NCBI GenBank assembly: GCA_009928645.1
Contig: SACH01000019.1
Coordinates: forward strand, 1-47,491
Source of the DNA: Gammaproteobacteria bacterium
GTDB taxonomy: Bacteria > Pseudomonadota > Gammaproteobacteria > Chromatiales > Chromatiaceae
Reading direction: 5' to 3'
Length of the DNA: 47,491 nucleotides
Made by a program: the position numbers and the translations under genes. The notes below the pieces were generated by a model that saw nothing but the letters and a program-made list of their open reading frames with translations, did no database searches and was not told where the DNA came from. Shown here in pieces: positions 1 to 14,383 of this stretch (position 1 is its first letter; every line of letters begins with the position of its first letter).

Positions 1-468
1 CGCCAGGGCAACAAGGGCGCCAAGGCCCTGTGGCAACTGGTGGGTGACCGGGAGTGGGACGGGGTGCGGATCGACCGCGACACCCAGATGTGGAACACCG
101 GCATCACCGCCGTCTCCGCCGCCAATAGCCCTCTGGTCAAGAAATCCCTGGCCGTCTGTGACGCCATGCTGGCGGCGGGCATCAGCCACCGCCTGACCGA
201 GCAGATCGCCATGAGCGCCGTCCTTTCTGGCGGCGGTCGCGCCCGGGAGATCAACGTCAAGGGTCAGCCACCCTACAATGCCCACTACTGGGGCAACAAA
301 CGCGGCTGGCGGGAGCAGATTACCGGCCACCTGGCCAGCATCCATCACCGCGGCCTGACCCTGGCGGAGGCCGTCGACTATTTCCGCGACCATCCCGTCA
401 CCTGCCCCACCCACGTCAAGCGGACGCGCAAATGGCATCGCTACTTCGGCGTTCAGCCGGTCCGCTGA
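1..468 (+). CDS. 3' part of an unrecognised protein, possibly glycosyltransferase-like
   Basis: The reading frame is open from the first base of the window and ends with TGA at 466-468, so the true start lies outside. A GTG at 40 would give 142 residues, but the frame upstream of it reads equally well as protein. The visible part begins near a D-x-D-T-x-M-W-N-T-G segment; an aspartate-rich stretch followed by W-N-x-G resembles the donor-sugar region of some nucleotide-sugar transferases, but I cannot name the family. It ends in a basic tail (HVKRTRKWHRYFGVQPVR). It lies 25 bp before pseB on the same strand, so it probably belongs to the same surface glycan operon. The function is inferred from context only. 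Confidence 0.6.
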   Translation, partial: RQGNKGAKALWQLVGDREWDGVRIDRDTQMWNTGITAVSAANSPLVKKSLAVCDAMLAAGISHRLTEQIAMSAVLSGGGRAREINVKGQPPYNAHYWGNKRGWREQITGHLASIHHRGLTLAEAVDYFRDHPVTCPTHVKRTRKWHRYFGVQPVR

Positions 469-493
469 GAGACTTAACAGCCTCATCCCAATC

Positions 494-1498
494 ATGTTCA
501 CCGACAGTTCCATCCTCATCACCGGGGGCACCGGCTCCTTTGGCCGGGCCTTCGTCAAGACGGTCCTCGACGCCCATCCCCGCACCAAACGCTTGGTGAT
601 CTACAGCCGCGACGAGCTCAAGCAATACGAGATGTCGCAGCGGTTCGATCCCGCCCGCTACCCCTGCCTGCGCTACTTCATCGGCGACGTGCGGGATTAC
701 AGCCGCCTCAAGCGCGCCCTGGAGGGGATCGACACCGTCGTCCACGCCGCCGCCCTGAAACAGGTCCCCGCCGCCGAGTTCAACCCCTCGGAATTCATCA
801 AGACCAATATCCTCGGCGCCCAGAACCTGGTCGACGCCTGTCTGGAATCGGACGTCAGGAACGTCATCGCCCTCTCCACCGACAAGGCCGCCGCGCCCAT
901 CAACCTCTACGGCGCCACCAAGCTTTGTTCGGACAAGCTGTTCACCGCCGCCAACAACATCCGTGGCGGCCGGGACATCCGCTTCGCCGTGGTGCGTTAT
1001 GGCAACGTCCTCGGCAGCCGCGGCTCAGTGGTGCCCTTCTTCCTCGAACGGCGCAAGACCGGGGTCCTGCCCATCACCGACCCGGAGATGACGCGCTTCA
1101 ACATCTGCCTTCAGGAAGGGGTGGATATGGTCCTCTGGGCCCTGCAGAACGCCCACGGTGGCGAGATCTTCGTCCCCAAGATCCCCAGTTACCGCGTCAC
1201 CGACCTGGCCCAGGCCATCGGCCCGGAGTGCGAGCACCCCATCGTCGGCATCCGCCCCGGGGAGAAGCTCCACGAGGAGATGATCACCGCCAGCGACAGC
1301 TTCAACACCGTCGACCTCGGCCCCTATTACGCCATCCTGCCCATGGCGGCCAAGTACAGCGTCGACCAGTATTGCGAGCGCAGCGGCTGCCCGCCGGTCT
1401 CCCCCGGCTATGCCTACAACAGCGGCACCAACCCCCACTTCCTCACCGTGGACGAACTGCGCCACCTGGTCTCCCGGGAGATGAACGTCAGCCTCTAA
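494..1498 (+). CDS. pseB: UDP-N-acetylglucosamine 4,6-dehydratase (inverting), PseB
   Basis: This enzyme takes UDP-GlcNAc to UDP-2-acetamido-2,6-dideoxy-L-arabino-hexos-4-ulose, the first step to pseudaminic acid. It is an extended short-chain dehydrogenase/reductase of 334 residues, the usual PseB length. A Rossmann glycine motif GGTGSFG lies at residues 11-17. The catalytic segment S-T-D-K is at 128-131 (T129, D130, K131), with the Tyr-x3-Lys pair YGATK at 139-143. The motif HAAALKQVPAAEFNP near 84-98 and the C-terminal RPGEKLHEEM are typical of PseB/FlaA1 proteins. The start is the first ATG after the preceding stop. PseC lies 156 bp downstream, and the pair would act in sequence in the cytoplasm. 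A CapD-type dehydratase is the main alternative, but the short length and the PseC neighbour favour PseB. Confidence 0.93.
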   Translation: MFTDSSILITGGTGSFGRAFVKTVLDAHPRTKRLVIYSRDELKQYEMSQRFDPARYPCLRYFIGDVRDYSRLKRALEGIDTVVHAAALKQVPAAEFNPSEFIKTNILGAQNLVDACLESDVRNVIALSTDKAAAPINLYGATKLCSDKLFTAANNIRGGRDIRFAVVRYGNVLGSRGSVVPFFLERRKTGVLPITDPEMTRFNICLQEGVDMVLWALQNAHGGEIFVPKIPSYRVTDLAQAIGPECEHPIVGIRPGEKLHEEMITASDSFNTVDLGPYYAILPMAAKYSVDQYCERSGCPPVSPGYAYNSGTNPHFLTVDELRHLVSREMNVSL

Positions 1499-1654
1499 TG
1501 CGCGATCAACCCCTACCAACCCCTGTTCCACGGCAAAGCGACTGGGCAAGACGCGGTTTGGCTCTTAGCCGCCCGTCGTTTTCCACACCGGCCACCTAAC
1601 AACCACGCCCATCCATGACCACGGCTCCCTGAACGCCGCGCCGGACCCCGCCCC

Positions 1655-2809
1655 ATGATCCCCTACGGTCGCCAAGCCATCACCGAGGCCGATATCGCCG
1701 CGGTCACCGCCGTGCTGCGCTCGGATTTCCTCACCCAGGGCCCAGCGGTGCCGCGGTTCGAGCAGGCGGTCGCCGCCTACTGTGGCGCCGCCCACGGCGT
1801 AGCGGTCAACTCCGCCACCAGCGCCCTGCACCTCGCCTGCCTGGCCCTGGGGCTGGGGCCGGGCGACTGGCTGTGGACCTCCCCCAACACCTTCGTCGCC
1901 TCCGCCAATTGCGGGCGTTATTGCGGCGCCCGGGTGGACTTCGTCGACATCGACCCGCACACCTACAACCTCGACCCCGCGTCCCTGGCCGTCAAGCTGG
2001 AACAGGCAGAGCGCCAGGGCCGGCTGCCCAAGGTGGTGGTCCCGGTAGACTTCGCTGGCCAGCCCTGCGACCTGGCGGCCATCGCCACCCTGGCCCGGCG
2101 CTATGGCTTTCGCGTCATCGAGGATGCCTCCCATGCCATTGGCGGGCGTTACATGAGCGAGCCCATCGGCAATGGCCGCCATGCCGACATCACGGTGTTC
2201 AGCTTCCATCCGGTCAAGCTAATCACCACCGGCGAGGGCGGCCTGGCTACCACCAATGACCCGGACCTGGCCGCGCGCATGGCCCGCCTGCGCAGCCACG
2301 GCATCAGCCGCGACCCCGCCGAGATGCAAGGGGAGATCCAGGGCGAATGGGGTGGGGCCTGGTACTACCAGCAACTGGAGCTGGGCTTCAATTGCCGGCT
2401 GACGGACATCCAGGCCGCCCTGGGCTACAGTCAGTTACAGCGCCTTGATGAGTATGTCGCCCGCCGCCAGCGCCTGGCCGAACGCTACGACCGGTTGCTG
2501 ACGGATCTGCCCCTGCGGCTGCCCTACCGTGATCCCGCCCATCTGTCCGCCCTGCACCTCTACCCGGTGCAGGTCCCCGGGGACCGGCGTCGGGTGTTCG
2601 ACGCCCTGCGCCAGGCGGGCATCGGCGTCAACGTCCACTATATCCCGGTCCATACCCAGCCGGACTATGCCCGTTTCGGCTTCCGGCGTGGCGATTTCCC
2701 CGTTGCCGAGGCCTACTATGAGCGGGCCATCAGCCTGCCCCTCTACCCGCTCCTGACCGAGGCGGAACAGGATCAGGTCGTGGCGGCCCTGCGCGACACC
2801 TTGGCCTGA
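1655..2809 (+). CDS. pseC: UDP-4-amino-4,6-dideoxy-N-acetyl-beta-L-altrosamine transaminase, PseC
   Basis: This PLP-dependent aminotransferase of the DegT/DnrJ/EryC1 fold has 384 residues. It transfers an amino group from glutamate to the 4-keto sugar made by PseB. The N-terminal IPYGRQAITEADI is the PseC signature. S53-A-T-S-A-L-H anchors the PLP phosphate, D157 in EDASH contacts the pyridine nitrogen, and K188 in SFHPVKLITTGEGG is the Schiff-base lysine. The C-terminal domain carries the family motif NVHYIPVHTQPDY. No clear Shine-Dalgarno sequence precedes the ATG. The other pathway genes (pseH, pseG, pseI, pseF) are not in the window and may lie to the left. The product could decorate flagellin, pilin or lipopolysaccharide; nothing here decides which. 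Confidence 0.92.
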   Translation: MIPYGRQAITEADIAAVTAVLRSDFLTQGPAVPRFEQAVAAYCGAAHGVAVNSATSALHLACLALGLGPGDWLWTSPNTFVASANCGRYCGARVDFVDIDPHTYNLDPASLAVKLEQAERQGRLPKVVVPVDFAGQPCDLAAIATLARRYGFRVIEDASHAIGGRYMSEPIGNGRHADITVFSFHPVKLITTGEGGLATTNDPDLAARMARLRSHGISRDPAEMQGEIQGEWGGAWYYQQLELGFNCRLTDIQAALGYSQLQRLDEYVARRQRLAERYDRLLTDLPLRLPYRDPAHLSALHLYPVQVPGDRRRVFDALRQAGIGVNVHYIPVHTQPDYARFGFRRGDFPVAEAYYERAISLPLYPLLTEAEQDQVVAALRDTLA

Positions 2810-3069
2810 CCTCATCGGGGGCACCTTATCTGGCGCAATTGTGATCCGGGGCACACGCCGCGGCCCGACTGGACCGGCCGTAGTGATGCCGACGCCTGGC
2901 GGTGCCAACACCCCCTTTGAGGACTGCCTCCTTAACAAGGCCATCGAAGGACTGCCGCCTTACAACGCCATCGCCTGACGGGGCGGGCGCTGAAATAGCG
3001 AAACCCCTGACGGACCGCGAGAATGGCATCCCCCCTCAGGCCCCCTGCCCTTGCCCGCGGAGTGAACGA

Positions 3070-3753
3070 ATGTCTCCAATCGTCCTTGTCATCGCCGCTC
3101 ACCCGGACGACGAAGTCCTCGGTTGTGGCGGTACCCTCCTCAAGCTGGCTCGGGCGGGGGCGGAGATCCACCTCGCCTTCCTCGCCGACGGCATCGGGGC
3201 ACGCAATCCCGACCCCGCTCAACGCCAGGCGGAATTGGACCAACGGCGCGCCGCCGCCCGGGCCGCGGCCGATATCCTGGGCGCGGCCTCGATCCATTTC
3301 GACGCTCTACCCGACAACCGCCTGGACAGCGTCCCCCTGCTCGATCTCACCCAGCGGGTCGAGGCCCTCATCGCCCGCTACCGCCCCACCACCCTCTTCA
3401 CCCACCATGTCGGCGATCTCAACATCGACCATCACCGCACCCATCAGGCCGTGATGACCGCCTGCCGACCGCAGTCTGGCCATCCGGTGCGCACCCTGCT
3501 CTGTTTCGAGGTGCCTTCCAGCACCGAATGGCAGCCTCCCGGCTCCGGCACCCCCTTCACCCCCAACTGGTTCGTGGACATCGGCGCCACCCTGGACGGG
3601 AAACTCGCCGCCCTCGCAGCCTACGCCGCCGAGGTGCGCGATTGGCCCCATCCCCGCTCTCGCGAGGGCGTCCAATACCTGGCCCGCTGGCGCGGCGCCA
3701 CCCTCGGCTGCGAGGCCGCGGAGGCCTTCATGCTGGCGCGCCACCTGGGTTGA
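3070..3753 (+). CDS. PIG-L/LmbE family deacetylase
   Basis: This putative zinc-dependent N-deacetylase of the LmbE/PIG-L family has 227 residues. The N-terminus MSPIVLVIAAHPDDEVLGCG has the family AHPDDE motif (H11, D13, D14, E15), which supplies metal ligands and the catalytic Asp. The second metal motif is in D-L-N-I-D-H-H-R-T-H at 116-125. I start at ATG 3070 because the family begins directly with this beta strand; the frame is open further upstream (from 2902), but that part is Arg/Pro-rich and unlike the family. It follows pseC by 260 bp and may act on a sugar intermediate of the same glycan, as deacetylases of this family do in other amino-sugar pathways. The substrate is unknown. Confidence 0.85.
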   Translation: MSPIVLVIAAHPDDEVLGCGGTLLKLARAGAEIHLAFLADGIGARNPDPAQRQAELDQRRAAARAAADILGAASIHFDALPDNRLDSVPLLDLTQRVEALIARYRPTTLFTHHVGDLNIDHHRTHQAVMTACRPQSGHPVRTLLCFEVPSSTEWQPPGSGTPFTPNWFVDIGATLDGKLAALAAYAAEVRDWPHPRSREGVQYLARWRGATLGCEAAEAFMLARHLG

Positions 3754-3757
3754 CCAG

Positions 3758-3786
3758 GCCAGGAACCTCGCGGGAGGTTCCCTGGC
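3758..3786 (+). terminator. Hairpin after the deacetylase gene, probable terminator
   Basis: Arms GCCAGGAACCTC (3758-3769) and GAGGTTCCCTGGC (3774-3786) pair around a GCGG loop with one bulged base, starting 5 bp after the stop codon. The downstream T run is short (TGTTTC), so termination may be partial. It closes the surface glycan gene group. Confidence 0.55.
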
Positions 3787-4524
3787 TGTTTCATGCCAAG
3801 CCCAAAGTACCCGTTACTTTCCTCGATCGGGCAACCAAACACACCCCCTTCCTTCAGCTTCCCGTCATGGCCAATGCCAGGTCGCTCCGCAGCGTCTTTA
3901 GCTCAATAAGGCTATTGGCAGGGCCTCTTCGGCGACGTTCGTCACCTTATCCGCCCGGAGACATCAAGGATTCGCTTCTTGGCGCGCAAGGGGAGACCGA
4001 CGTCATCAGTTGCGAATAGAAAGAACATCGCACCCTATCTCATCACCGCCTGATGCACGGCACCAAACCCCCATCTGAATCCAATAAACATACCGCTCAA
4101 CCGAACGCAAAGAGAACGCTACGAAGCCTGCTAAACACCATAAAACAAGATACGGAAAATGGATCAAGTTTTAATTAAAAAAAACGACCCCTCCAGCATT
4201 TCAGCCGGTATAATGAAGCCCTTCAATGAATAATATTCCTTAATAATCTGAATCTTATTCCTCAGGTGCCCCCCATTTGGGAGCTGATACCCAGATCTTT
4301 TCACCAGGCCCCGTTTATGTCTTCATCTCATTCGGTCTTCAGCCCCTGTTGCTATTGAACATACTTGCGCCGGAAGCCCTCAAAGCCTATCATTCGCTCC
4401 CCTTGAGAGGCTCGGAATGCGCATAGCGCTTGACTTGGCCCATCATGGCTTGGCGGCGCGGCCATTTTCTCCGCGCACTATTCACCTTTACCCACTGAGA
4501 CGGGTTTTTCCCGCATTAAAAACT
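3787..4524. other. Long AT-rich intergenic region before gdhA
   Basis: No convincing gene was seen in about 740 bp. The stretch around 4060-4260 is clearly richer in A and T than its surroundings, with runs such as TTTTAATTAAAAAAAA near 4169-4184. A TATAAT hexamer is at 4209-4214, but no good -35 hexamer sits 16-18 bp upstream of it. The region probably carries the gdhA promoter and regulatory sites. An in-frame ATG at 4417 would add 36 residues to GdhA, but the added segment does not resemble the family. Confidence 0.5.
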
Positions 4525-5877
4525 ATGGCTTCTCATACACAGGCAATCGAAGCGTTCGTGGCCGAGGTCGTGGCCAAGAACCCCAATGAGCCCGAATTCC
4601 ATCAGGCCGTTCACGAGGTTGTGCAATCGGTCTATCCAATCTACGAGGCCTCCAGCGCCTATCGCCAGGCGCGCATCCTTGACCGCATGGTCGAACCGGA
4701 GCGCGTGATCCTGTTCCGCGTGCCCTGGATCGACGATCAGGGCCAGATCCAGATCAACCGCGGCTACCGCATCGAGATGAACAGCGCCATCGGCCCCTAC
4801 AAGGGCGGCCTGCGTTTCCATCCCACCGTCAACCTGGGCGTCCTCAAGTTCCTGGCCTTCGAGCAGGTCTTCAAGAACAGCCTCACCACCCTGTCCATGG
4901 GCGGCGGCAAGGGCGGTTCCGACTTCGACCCCAAGGGCAAGAGCGACAACGAGGTGATGCGCTTCTGCCAGTCCTTCATGACCGAGCTCTATCGCCATAT
5001 CGGCCCCGACACCGACGTCCCCGCCGGTGACATCGGCGTCGGTGGTCGCGAAATCGGCTACCTCTTCGGCCAGTACAAGCGCATCGCCAACCGCTTCAAC
5101 GGCGTCCTCACCGGCAAGGGTCTGTCCTACGGCGGCTCCCTGATCCGTCCCGAGGCCACCGGCTACGGTGCCGTCTACTTCGCCCAGGAGATGCTGGCCA
5201 CCCGCGGCGAGGGCCTCGAAGGCAAGATCGCCACCGTCTCCGGCTCCGGCAACGTCGCCCAGTTCACGGTCGAGAAGCTCCTGCACGTTGGTGCCAAGCC
5301 CATCACCCTCTCCGACTCCGGCGGCACCATCGTTGACGAGGATGGCATCGACGCCGAGAAGCTGGCCTGGGTCATGGACCTCAAGAACGTCCGTCGCGGC
5401 CGCATCAGTGAATACGCCAACCGCTATCCCAACGCCCGCTTCCTGTCTGGTCAGCGTCCCTGGGGGGTCAAGTGCGACCTGGCCTTCCCCAGCGCCACCC
5501 AGAACGAGATCAACGACAGCGACGCCCGGACGCTGGTCGCCAATGGCTGCGTCTGCGTCTCCGAAGGGGCCAACATGCCCACCACGCCAGAGGGCGTGGA
5601 GGTCTTCCTCAATGCCAAGATCCTCTATGGCCCGGGCAAGGCCGCCAACGCCGGTGGCGTCTCGGTCTCTGGCCTGGAGATGACCCAGAACGCCGGGGTC
5701 GTCGGCTGGCCGGCCGAAGAGGTCGATATGCGGCTCCATCAGATCATGAAGTCCATTCACGCCAACTGCGTGCGCTACGGTAGCGACGACAGCGGCTTCG
5801 TCAACTACGTCAAGGGCGCCAACAGCGCCGGCTTCGTCAAGGTTGCCGATGCCATGCTGGCCCAGGGCTGCGTCTGA
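4525..5877 (+). CDS. gdhA: NADP-specific glutamate dehydrogenase
   Basis: This enzyme reductively aminates 2-oxoglutarate with ammonium and NADPH to give glutamate. It has 450 residues from ATG 4525, matching the hexameric bacterial NADP enzymes (about 447). Substrate-binding lysines lie in GPYKGGLRFHP (K93) and in SMGGGKGGSDFDPKG (K129, the catalytic-type lysine). PAGDIGVGGREIG near 170 contains the catalytic Asp of the family. The nucleotide domain has the Rossmann motif SGSGNVAQ near 250. The C-terminal NAGGVSVSGLEMTQNA is typical. The start was chosen because MASHTQAIEAFVAEV aligns with the family N-terminus; no strong ribosome site is visible. It is followed by a strong terminator and faces gltD across about 200 bp. 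Confidence 0.96.
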   Translation: MASHTQAIEAFVAEVVAKNPNEPEFHQAVHEVVQSVYPIYEASSAYRQARILDRMVEPERVILFRVPWIDDQGQIQINRGYRIEMNSAIGPYKGGLRFHPTVNLGVLKFLAFEQVFKNSLTTLSMGGGKGGSDFDPKGKSDNEVMRFCQSFMTELYRHIGPDTDVPAGDIGVGGREIGYLFGQYKRIANRFNGVLTGKGLSYGGSLIRPEATGYGAVYFAQEMLATRGEGLEGKIATVSGSGNVAQFTVEKLLHVGAKPITLSDSGGTIVDEDGIDAEKLAWVMDLKNVRRGRISEYANRYPNARFLSGQRPWGVKCDLAFPSATQNEINDSDARTLVANGCVCVSEGANMPTTPEGVEVFLNAKILYGPGKAANAGGVSVSGLEMTQNAGVVGWPAEEVDMRLHQIMKSIHANCVRYGSDDSGFVNYVKGANSAGFVKVADAMLAQGCV

Positions 5878-5924
5878 GCCTCCGTGAACGGAACCCTGGG
5901 TCCTCAGGGCCCAGGCTCTCGGCA

Positions 5925-5956
5925 GGGGCGGTCCCACTAGGGACCGCCCCTTTTTT
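5925..5956 (+). terminator. Rho-independent terminator of gdhA
   Basis: A perfect 11-bp stem (GGGGCGGTCCC at 5925-5935, GGGACCGCCCC at 5940-5950) with an ACTA loop is followed by six T residues (5951-5956). It lies 48 bp after the gdhA stop. The opposite strand has no U tract on its exit side, so it acts mainly for gdhA. Confidence 0.93.
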
Positions 5957-6145
5957 ATCTCTTGCTAATCCGGTTCCTGGTCTAGCCGGGTCGGGTGACG
6001 TCTGGCGGGGGTCGCCGAAAATCCATCCCTGGAGGCTTGGCGGCAGCATCCCTGCGGTCAGCATTCCAGCCAGACGTCCCCCTACCCTCCTCGGCAATCC
6101 AAACGTGGCCGCAATAAAACGCTCTGGATCTGTTGCGCTCCGGCA

Positions 6146-7591
<1,446 letters not shown>

Positions 7592-7600
7592 GATGGCGGA

Positions 7601-7682
7601 TCCTCCTAGACGGCCAGGGTGGGGGCGGTCCGCCGCGGGGCGGCGGGGGCGGGGGCGAGCGGGGCCATGGGTGATGCTCCTC

Positions 7683-7696
<14 letters not shown>
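7601..7696 (-). repeat. Imperfect direct repeat around the gltB and mini-frame stop codons
   Basis: On the - strand a 19-base sequence CCCTGGCCGYCTAGGAGGA occurs at 7696-7678 (end of gltB) and again at 7619-7601 (end of the 20-codon frame), with one difference (C or T). Each copy holds the last codons of an upstream frame, a TAG stop and a GAGGA ribosome site for the next frame. The 77-bp unit looks like a local duplication of the translational junction. Confidence 0.6.
7606..7668 (-). CDS. Possible 20-residue leader/coupling peptide between gltB and gltD
   Basis: A small frame starts at ATG 7668 and ends in TAG at 7606. Its start is preceded by TAGGAGGAGCATCACCC, a strong ribosome site that overlaps the gltB stop codon. 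Its own stop is followed by GAGGATCC, the ribosome site of gltD. The peptide is rich in Ala, Pro and Arg ([20 protein letters not shown]). It could be translated to carry ribosomes from gltB to gltD, or be a chance product of the 77-bp duplication. I recognise no family. Confidence 0.3.
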   Translation of the reverse strand: MAPLAPAPAAPRRTAPTLAV

Positions 7697-12314
<4,618 letters not shown>

Positions 12315-12956
12315 CGCTGACCTCGTGAAAACCTGAAATCCTGGTGACGATAGCCATTACCTGAGCGGCTATTCGCTGGGCCTTGGGGGTGAATGCCAGT
12401 TTCATGCCAGTTGCGGCCTCCGCCGGAGGTACCAGGCCGCAGGCAGGCGCACGAGCGTGCAATTCACCCGTGGCGTCTATCATCCTCTGGGGTGCGGCAA
12501 GATCCCTCGTGACCATTAGCTCCTACCGAGCGCGGTGGCGAGAGCCAGCAAGATCAGATAGTTGCGCTGGCACCTGGTCATCCGGGCCGCCCACGACCGA
12601 AGATATCCCGTCTCCCGAACCGGCCCTGGACCCGGGGAAGCGCGGCGGACCAGGGCGGCAACCATCCGGCACTTCCAGTCTAGACCCTGATGACCATGCT
12701 CGCTGAGAGTGCACGACCGCAATTTAACGCACCACGAAGGTGCAAACTTGGCGACCAGCCCTCTGGCATGCCCATGGCAGGGCCTATTTCCGCCCCGCGG
12801 GCCCCAAAACGGGGCATCCAGTCCGCCAAAGCCTTGATTGCCGGACAAGTGACGGCTAATCTTACGCGCCCTTGATTTTTTGTCTTTTCAATCATCGCGG
12901 CGGGTTGGCCATCGGCAAGCCACCGCACCGCGACCTCGCCGAAGAACACTGCTGTC
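12315..12956. other. Divergent intergenic region between gltB and pntAA
   Basis: About 640 bp contain short open frames on both strands but none with recognisable protein sequence or a good ribosome site. The region must hold both the gltB (leftward) and pntAA (rightward) promoters. I saw no hairpin with a U tract, no clear sigma-54 site and no known riboswitch. Confidence 0.5.
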
Positions 12957-14048
12957 ATGAAAATCGGTGTCCCAAGAGAGACATGCGCCGGGGAAACCCG
13001 TGTCGCCTCCACCCCCGAGGTGGTCAAGAAGCTGGTCAAAACCGGCTTCCAGGTCCTGGTCGAGGCCGGCGCCGGCATCGCCTCCCACTATCCCGATGAG
13101 CAATACCGGGAGGCGGGCGCCGAGATCGTCGACCGCGCCGCCGCCTTCGCTGTCGATATCCTGCTCAAGGTCCGCAAGCCGGATGCCGCGGAGGTCGCCG
13201 CCATGCAGGCCGGCGGTATCTACCTGGGCTACGTCGAGACCTGCGGCGAGGACGAGATCATCGGCGCCCTGGTCAAGAAGGACATCCGCGTCATGGCGGT
13301 GGAGCGTATTCCGCGTATCTCCCGCGCCCAGTCCATGGATGCCCTCTCCTCCCAGAGCAACATCGCCGGCTACCGCGCCGTCATCGAGGCCGCCGCCCAT
13401 TACGGACGCTTCATGCCGATGATGATGACCTCCGCCGGCTCCGCCAAGCCCGCCCGCTTGGTGGTGCTGGGCGCCGGCGTCGCCGGCCTCCAGGCCATCG
13501 CCACCGCCCGCCGCCTGGGCTGTGATGTGTATGGCTACGACGTCCGCCCTGAGACCAAGGAGCAGATCCAGTCCCTGGGCGCAAAGGCCATCGAACTGGA
13601 CATCGGCGAGAGCGGCTCCGGCACGGGCGGTTACGCCAAGGAACTCTCCGACGAGGCCAAGGCCCGTCAGCAGGCTGCCCTGGCCGACGAGCTGGCCAAG
13701 GCCCACATCATCATCTCCACCGCCCTCATCCCCTGCCGCCCGGCGCCGATCCTCATCACCCCCGAGGTGGTGGGCCGCATGCGCCCGGGCTCGGTGATCG
13801 TCGACCTGGCGGCGGCCAACGGCGGTAACTGCCCCCTGACCGAAAAGGACCAGGTGGTGGAGAAGCAGGGCGTGATCCTGGTCGGCCACACCAACTTCCC
13901 GGCCCTGGTCCCGGCGGACGCGAGCGCCTTCTACGCCCGCAACCTGTCGAACCTGCTCGACATCATGGTGGACAAGTCCCCGGATGGCCCGGTCCTCAAG
14001 GACCTGGACCAGGACGAGATCACCCAGGCCATGCGCGTCGGCGTCTGA
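12957..14048 (+). CDS. pntAA: Proton-translocating NAD(P) transhydrogenase, subunit alpha part 1
   Basis: This is the soluble NAD(H)-binding domain I of transhydrogenase, 363 residues, without the membrane part that is fused to it in E. coli PntA. Family features are [20 protein letters not shown] at the N-terminus, the dinucleotide fold [20 protein letters not shown] near 162-181 with D of [12 protein letters not shown], the mobile loop [12 protein letters not shown] near 222-233, and [13 protein letters not shown]. Hydride transfer from NADH on this subunit to NADP+ on PntB is driven by proton entry. The split into three genes matches the Rhodospirillum rubrum arrangement. It is the first gene of the three-gene operon. 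Confidence 0.95.
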   Translation: MKIGVPRETCAGETRVASTPEVVKKLVKTGFQVLVEAGAGIASHYPDEQYREAGAEIVDRAAAFAVDILLKVRKPDAAEVAAMQAGGIYLGYVETCGEDEIIGALVKKDIRVMAVERIPRISRAQSMDALSSQSNIAGYRAVIEAAAHYGRFMPMMMTSAGSAKPARLVVLGAGVAGLQAIATARRLGCDVYGYDVRPETKEQIQSLGAKAIELDIGESGSGTGGYAKELSDEAKARQQAALADELAKAHIIISTALIPCRPAPILITPEVVGRMRPGSVIVDLAAANGGNCPLTEKDQVVEKQGVILVGHTNFPALVPADASAFYARNLSNLLDIMVDKSPDGPVLKDLDQDEITQAMRVGV

Positions 14049-14085
14049 CCGCGCCCGCCCCACGAACCTCACCCGGAGTCACCCG

Positions 14086-14373
14086 ATGTCCGAGACCCTT
14101 CTCGCGTTTTACGTCTTCGTACTGGCCTGTTTCATCGGCTATTACGTCATCTGGGGCGTCACGCCCTCCCTGCACACCCCCCTGGTGGCCCTGACCAACG
14201 CCATCTCCGGCATCGTCATCGTCGGCGCCCTGCTGGTGACCGGCCTGGAGAGCGCCGGGACCACTGCCGAGCTCATGGGCTTCCTCGCCGTGCTGCTGGC
14301 CTCCATCAACGTCTTCGGCGGCTTCCTGGTAACCCACCGGATGCTGTCCATGTTCAAGAAGAAGGCCAAGTAA
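14086..14373 (+). CDS. pntAB: Proton-translocating NAD(P) transhydrogenase, subunit alpha part 2
   Basis: This 95-residue membrane protein forms part of domain II, the proton channel. Three hydrophobic segments are visible: about 5-27 ([21 protein letters not shown]), 34-53 and 60-84. The end KKKAK is cytoplasmic-type. I start at ATG 14086 (MSETLLAF), as the open frame before it overlaps pntAA and has no family resemblance; CCGGAGTCACCCG upstream includes a GGAG ribosome site. It lies 37 bp after pntAA and 10 bp before pntB. Confidence 0.94.
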   Translation: MSETLLAFYVFVLACFIGYYVIWGVTPSLHTPLVALTNAISGIVIVGALLVTGLESAGTTAELMGFLAVLLASINVFGGFLVTHRMLSMFKKKAK

Positions 14374-14383
14374 GGAGCCGCCC

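Noticed and set aside
4209..4214. TATAAT as the gdhA promoter
   Set aside because: No acceptable -35 hexamer at 16-18 bp; kept only as a note on the intergenic region.
4516..5937. 473-codon open frame antisense to gdhA
   Set aside because: Antisense shadow rich in Gly, Val, Asp and Ala; gdhA is clear on the other strand.
12315..12956. Small frames in the gltB/pntAA gap as genes
   Set aside because: No ribosome sites, no family resemblance, and overlapping frames on both strands as expected by chance at this GC content.
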